From the NCBI GenBank assembly GCA_964036295.1, contig OZ038466.1, forward strand, positions 22,062,597-22,126,596: a DNA stretch of 64,000 bases, written 5' to 3'. The position numbers and the translations under genes were made by a program. Below, piece by piece: positions 60,601 to 64,000 of the stretch (its first letter is position 1; the number at the start of each line of letters is the position of its first letter). The notes beneath the pieces are model-generated. The model was given only the letters and a program-made list of their open reading frames with translations, was not told where the DNA came from and ran no database searches. The stretch is from Plumapathes pennacea. Taxonomy: Eukaryota > Cnidaria > Anthozoa > Antipatharia > Myriopathidae.

Positions 60601-62256
60601 AAAAGGAAAAGCATCTGGAAAACACTATCTGTACACAAATAAGTCTCCACCTTTCTCCGGTAAGGATTTTGTTCAGAATCCACAAACTTTTGTTGTTTCG
60701 GAATTCGGAATAAATTCATCGAAGTAATTGGTTAGTAACCGGCTTGCTCATTAAACTAAGTCTTAAAATACAAATTCTCCTCACCAGTCATCACGAAGAG
60801 AAATATGGTGATACGAAAGAGAATTTATGGCTGGATCAGTTACCTACTGTGTAAAGTGATTAGACACTAAGTTCTCCATACTGTAGTGTACGCTTCTGCG
60901 CTGAAGCAGTAAGGAGAAAATATGGTTTGAGCGTTGCTAGGACTCGACAGGATATTTAGCTTAGACATTTGAAAAACTAAAATATAAAATGTTGTATGCA
61001 GGGCGTGTTTGTATTAACTTTATCACGGGGATCAGTGTAGTTTACTAGTCGAAATAACCGTCTCACTTATCCTGCTTATGTTTCCACAGCTAATTATTAC
61101 TACCTCCTCACCTTTAAGACGGGTTCCAAGTGGTTTTCTGGGATTTCTTCTCTCATTAAAATCCACGTGCGGATGACGGGATCAAAGGGAGATACTGGTG
61201 AGGTCCAACTGCCGAGGTAAGTATTGCGAAAGTTTTGAGTTTGATTCGAGTCCGGATCACTTCATTTTAACTGCTCAAGTTGCTTTATAACTTGCTGCGA
61301 CAGTCCTTGATTCGGTATAAATCACTGCAGAGGCAAGTGTTATTTAATTATTTCCCATCTAAAGTTCATAAAGTTTTTTCAACTGTTCACGGACAAAAAT
61401 GTCTAGGTGAGAGTGAGAGTTGGTGGTCTATTTTAACCCAGCCAAGATGTAAAAAGTTCCTACTACTTAAAACAAATACAGTTGTTGTGAGTTATTGCGG
61501 CTAATATAACATCTGTCTAATATGTCTTTGCATGGTATTGAAATGCGGCATTACTTTAGATTCAGTCACTCTGTAATTGTTTAATGCATAAAATACCCCT
61601 GATTCAGGCATTAATAAATATCGCTGGCTGTAAAAGTAGATATATTCTGACTCAATTGTCATATTATTGCAGACGAAGTGTTCATAGAAAAAGTACCGAG
61701 ACGTTCCTCCTGGCTTCTGCAAGGGATGTGGGGACCCCGGCGACAATTCAAGTGCGGGGATCATTTTGGGACAAATGGTTTGTGGAGTCTGTTGTGGCAA
61801 AACCTGCCTGGAGCAACCAACCGTAAGTTTATTTTGTTTGTTGTTAGTTGTTTATCTTACATTTTATATATTTAATCATTCCAGTATCTAATTATAAAAC
61901 TGTTACACCAGGCCTTTCTAAACTAAGAACTATAAACTTATACTAGAGCACGGCTTTAGTGCATTCTAAACTGACATGTACTATAACAATTTGATTGACG
62001 AAAAGACTTCCATGATTCATTCTTGCACATAACCATATTTTGCTTATCAACCCAAAGGTGGGGGAGGTGGGTCATTCAGTAGCCGATATGAACGGGTAAA
62101 CTCAGGCGAAACTATAGTACACCAAACAAATCACAAAACTCCCGAAATTGATAAATATATTTTTTCTTCACGCACAGGTATACGGCCTGCTTCAAAGAGT
62201 GGATTTCATCAAGTGCCAAGACCAAAAATTTCAGTAACGGCAAGAGATCTTGTTGA
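57636..62256 (+). CDS. Secreted pancreatic-lipase-family lipase/phospholipase with PLAT domain, 8 exons, 421 aa
   Basis: Exons: 57636-57687, 58106-58240, 58695-58991, 59506-59691, 60420-60659, 61090-61216, 61673-61822, 62178-62256 (1,266 nt, phases consistent, TGA stop). Residues 1-17 form a hydrophobic signal peptide. The alpha/beta-hydrolase part has VLVIHGYLG, the nucleophile Ser136 in [10 protein letters not shown], Asp164 in GLDPAGP and His233 in GCDHMRC, giving a complete triad. The C-terminal third (about 305-400) is a PLAT/lipoxygenase-homology domain. The lid loop between the two cysteines around CTYEGSIIDWLGC has only 11 residues, against about 23 in pancreatic lipase; short lids are typical of phospholipase A1-like members, so phospholipid or galactolipid hydrolysis is possible. 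It probably acts extracellularly, e.g. in digestion. A paralogue follows. An AATAAA lies at 62,570-62,575. Confidence 0.92.
58560..58600. repeat. A-rich/AAAC low-complexity tract in lipase intron 2
   Basis: A poly-A run followed by caaataaacaaac repeats. No transposon body is evident. Confidence 0.7.
59015..59158. repeat. Degenerate GAT/GGT trinucleotide tract in lipase intron 3
   Basis: Imperfect gtgatggt/gataacg/gtaatag triplets over about 140 bp. They give an incidental hydrophobic open frame that is not coding. Confidence 0.75.
59160..59340. mobile_element. Pogo-type MITE(s) in lipase intron 3
   Basis: It contains cggttatctcgaagtccc, actatctcgaacagaatt, ggtagaaccccgctatatcg and the right end gagatagcgaggttttactg next to TA. 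The left terminus may be lost or nested. Same family as the 23,810 copy. Confidence 0.75.
59700..59840. repeat. GA-rich low-complexity tract in lipase intron 4
   Basis: About 130 bp made of agag/gaca purine-rich repeats just after the exon 4 donor. Confidence 0.85.
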
Positions 62257-63697
62257 AACATTGAGATGTATTCACGTCAATGCGCAAAGTTTAATGATTT
62301 TCTCATGCCTTTACGTAGTCGTTATTATAGCATTGTCAAATGCATAGCTTTTAATCTAGTAGATGGGATGAAAAATAATCAGTGGCCGCATTTCCTGAAG
62401 GCATACCGGCGGGTTCTGTAGCTGGTGTTATGTTAAAGCATCGTATATTGGTAACCGTATAGCTTTTGTCTGCGTTGATAAACAGGACAAATCAAATATT
62501 TCTTCGCTTTTACGCAATAACAAGATAATGCTGTCACTCCAATAGTCGAAAGGGATAGTAAATGAGTATAATAAAACTGATCAAACCCAACTGTTCAAGG
62601 ATTTTGTCTGTTTCCGTCTGTCTGGATGTGGGGTAAAAAATCCCCAGTATCTGGATACCAATTCAACATTGCAAGATATCAATATTTTGAGAGAAAAAGA
62701 GCCAGTGGCCTAACGCAGTGGCCAGGATCGTAGACAACAAGCATTGCTATAACAGGTGTTAAATACCTGTTGTGACTATATGAGTTTACACCCATCGGTG
62801 AATTGTAAAATATATTTGCCCATTCGTGTAATTACTATTTATATATAAACATCTAATAGCTTCTGAAAACAAAAAGGCAGCGTTGACAAGCTCTTGATTT
62901 ACGACAAGTTAGGGGGTAAGGCTAAGTATGCGTAGATACACAGTACGCATCTGTTTATCAGTGACTAACTGTAGATCCTGTTCGTATTTCTCTGTGGTAG
63001 CCTTTAACAGCTTTATCAAACTATCCGAATCATATTACCATCATGCATCCGCAATGCAACTGCGTAGAATTACACACACTTAAAAACCCTAGCGCCGTAA
63101 ATACTTTGGTGAAGGTATAAGGCACACCTTGAAGAGAAACAGTTCTCGGTTCAGACGCCTGGTTTAAAACTTAAATAACTGTCTTGACTGTTGTATCATA
63201 AATAGTTTTGGTTGCTGTTGAAACGTCTTTAACCGCTCAACAATATTGTACAGTTTGCTCTTTTTGCTTTCTCTGATTTCACAGTGAAACTCTGCGGGGA
63301 CCATAAACAAATGTATACTTTGTCATGTAGAGTAGACTGTGACGCCTAGAAACTACAGATTGAGACAAAAAAAAAAGATACAAATTCTAGGTAACTGCGA
63401 AATGGTGGACAAAACTCAATAGAAAAACACTGTGTATCCAGGTATATGGTGTAATGACGTCTAGGTGATAAGATCATTTCCTTATGTAACGAATTTCTGT
63501 AGCTGGGCGCAGTTTGTAATGTCGGACGAACTCTTCAAGATTATGGACATTGAAAAATGGCAGTGAGTGGTTCTATGCGAACTAGTCTGGTTTCCCCACT
63601 TTTCCACTGACCAACGTGAGACGCCAACTTTCCATTGTTTGCAGTGCGGATGTGTAAGACAGAAGTCATGTTTTGGTTTTTCTATTTTTCAGGTCTG
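62257..63697. other. Spacer between the two lipase genes
   Basis: It includes the lipase 1 3'UTR with AATAAA at 62,570. Otherwise AT-rich sequence without recognisable genes. A pyrimidine-rich acceptor-like site (ctatttttcag, 63,682-63,692) just before the next ATG suggests that the second gene has an upstream noncoding exon. Confidence 0.5.
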
Positions 63698-63956
63698 ATG
63701 ATGCACGCGAGGCCACTACTCATGTTTCTTTATATTCTTGAATGTCAATGTAAGTAGTGTACCTCTGCTTGCAAAACGATCCAGAGAAATGTTGAAAACA
63801 ATCTTCGTCTTGATGTTGCAGGTGCCGTGCTGCGTTTGTACACGTTGGAAGGGGGCTTCACCAATGGATTTCTTCTCACGCGAAACATCAGCAAGTTGAA
63901 AGAAACGGCTTTTGACGGCAAAAGAAAAACGATTGTTTTGATCCACGGATTCACAC
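63698..63956 (+). CDS. Second pancreatic-lipase-family gene, 5' part only (window ends)
   Basis: Exons 63698-63749 and 63822-63956 are visible, and the last ends before GTAAGA. They encode a hydrophobic leader (MMHARPLLMFLYILECQ) followed by AVLRLYT.EGG.TN.F, TAFDGKRKTIVLIHGF. Exon lengths (52 and 135 nt) and phases equal those of exons 1 and 2 of the upstream lipase, and the proteins align throughout, so it is a tandem duplicate. The catalytic Ser, Asp and His lie beyond the window. Alternative start: the second Met of the MM pair. Confidence 0.88.
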
Positions 63957-64000
63957 GTAAGAGTTGGTAGAAAACTAGCTTGGATAACGCAGAGAAAAGC

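Overview
The window is nuclear DNA of an invertebrate animal. Genes have many introns with GT/AG borders, intergenic DNA is AT-rich and full of short transposon relics, and there is a long satellite array. Gene content (a SPATA6 orthologue, a Patched-like/type I polyketide synthase fusion, tandem PLAT lipases) fits a cnidarian, perhaps an anthozoan. That taxonomic call is an inference; no marker gene is present.

Layout. 1-3.4 kb: repeats only (an ATT microsatellite, a diverged tandem repeat, a 328-bp tandem repeat). 3.4-8.7 kb: a complete 11-exon SPATA6 gene on the + strand (506 aa). 8.7-14.1 kb: no coding sequence recognised, but two candidate 5'UTR exons for the next gene. 14.15-29.5 kb: one 14-exon gene whose exons join in frame into a 3,542-residue protein. 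It has a 12-helix Patched/RND-type membrane domain, then KS-AT-DH-psiKR-ER-KR-ACP-TE, then a C-terminal tail of roughly 185 residues. 29.5-41.7 kb: no confident protein gene; it holds transposon relics, simple repeats and two weak transcript candidates. 41.7-56.9 kb: about 45 copies of a 333-bp satellite with higher-order structure. 57.6-62.3 kb: a complete 8-exon secreted PLAT lipase (421 aa). 63.7 kb to the end: the first two exons of a tandem paralogue.

The main discovery candidate is the 14-29.5 kb gene. Its first exon runs without interruption from the membrane domain through the KS active-site cysteine, so the fusion is read directly from DNA and does not depend on exon joining. Mycobacteria pair separate MmpL (RND) transporters with polyketide synthases to make and export lipids; here the two modules are one animal polypeptide. 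Both transmembrane acidic positions typical of Patched/RND pumps are replaced. The KR lacks its catalytic tyrosine and the ER is degenerate. KS, AT, ACP and TE keep their catalytic residues, and the DH keeps its His/Asp pair. The enzyme may therefore make a poorly reduced product and hand it to, or be anchored by, a membrane-embedded sterol-sensing-like domain.
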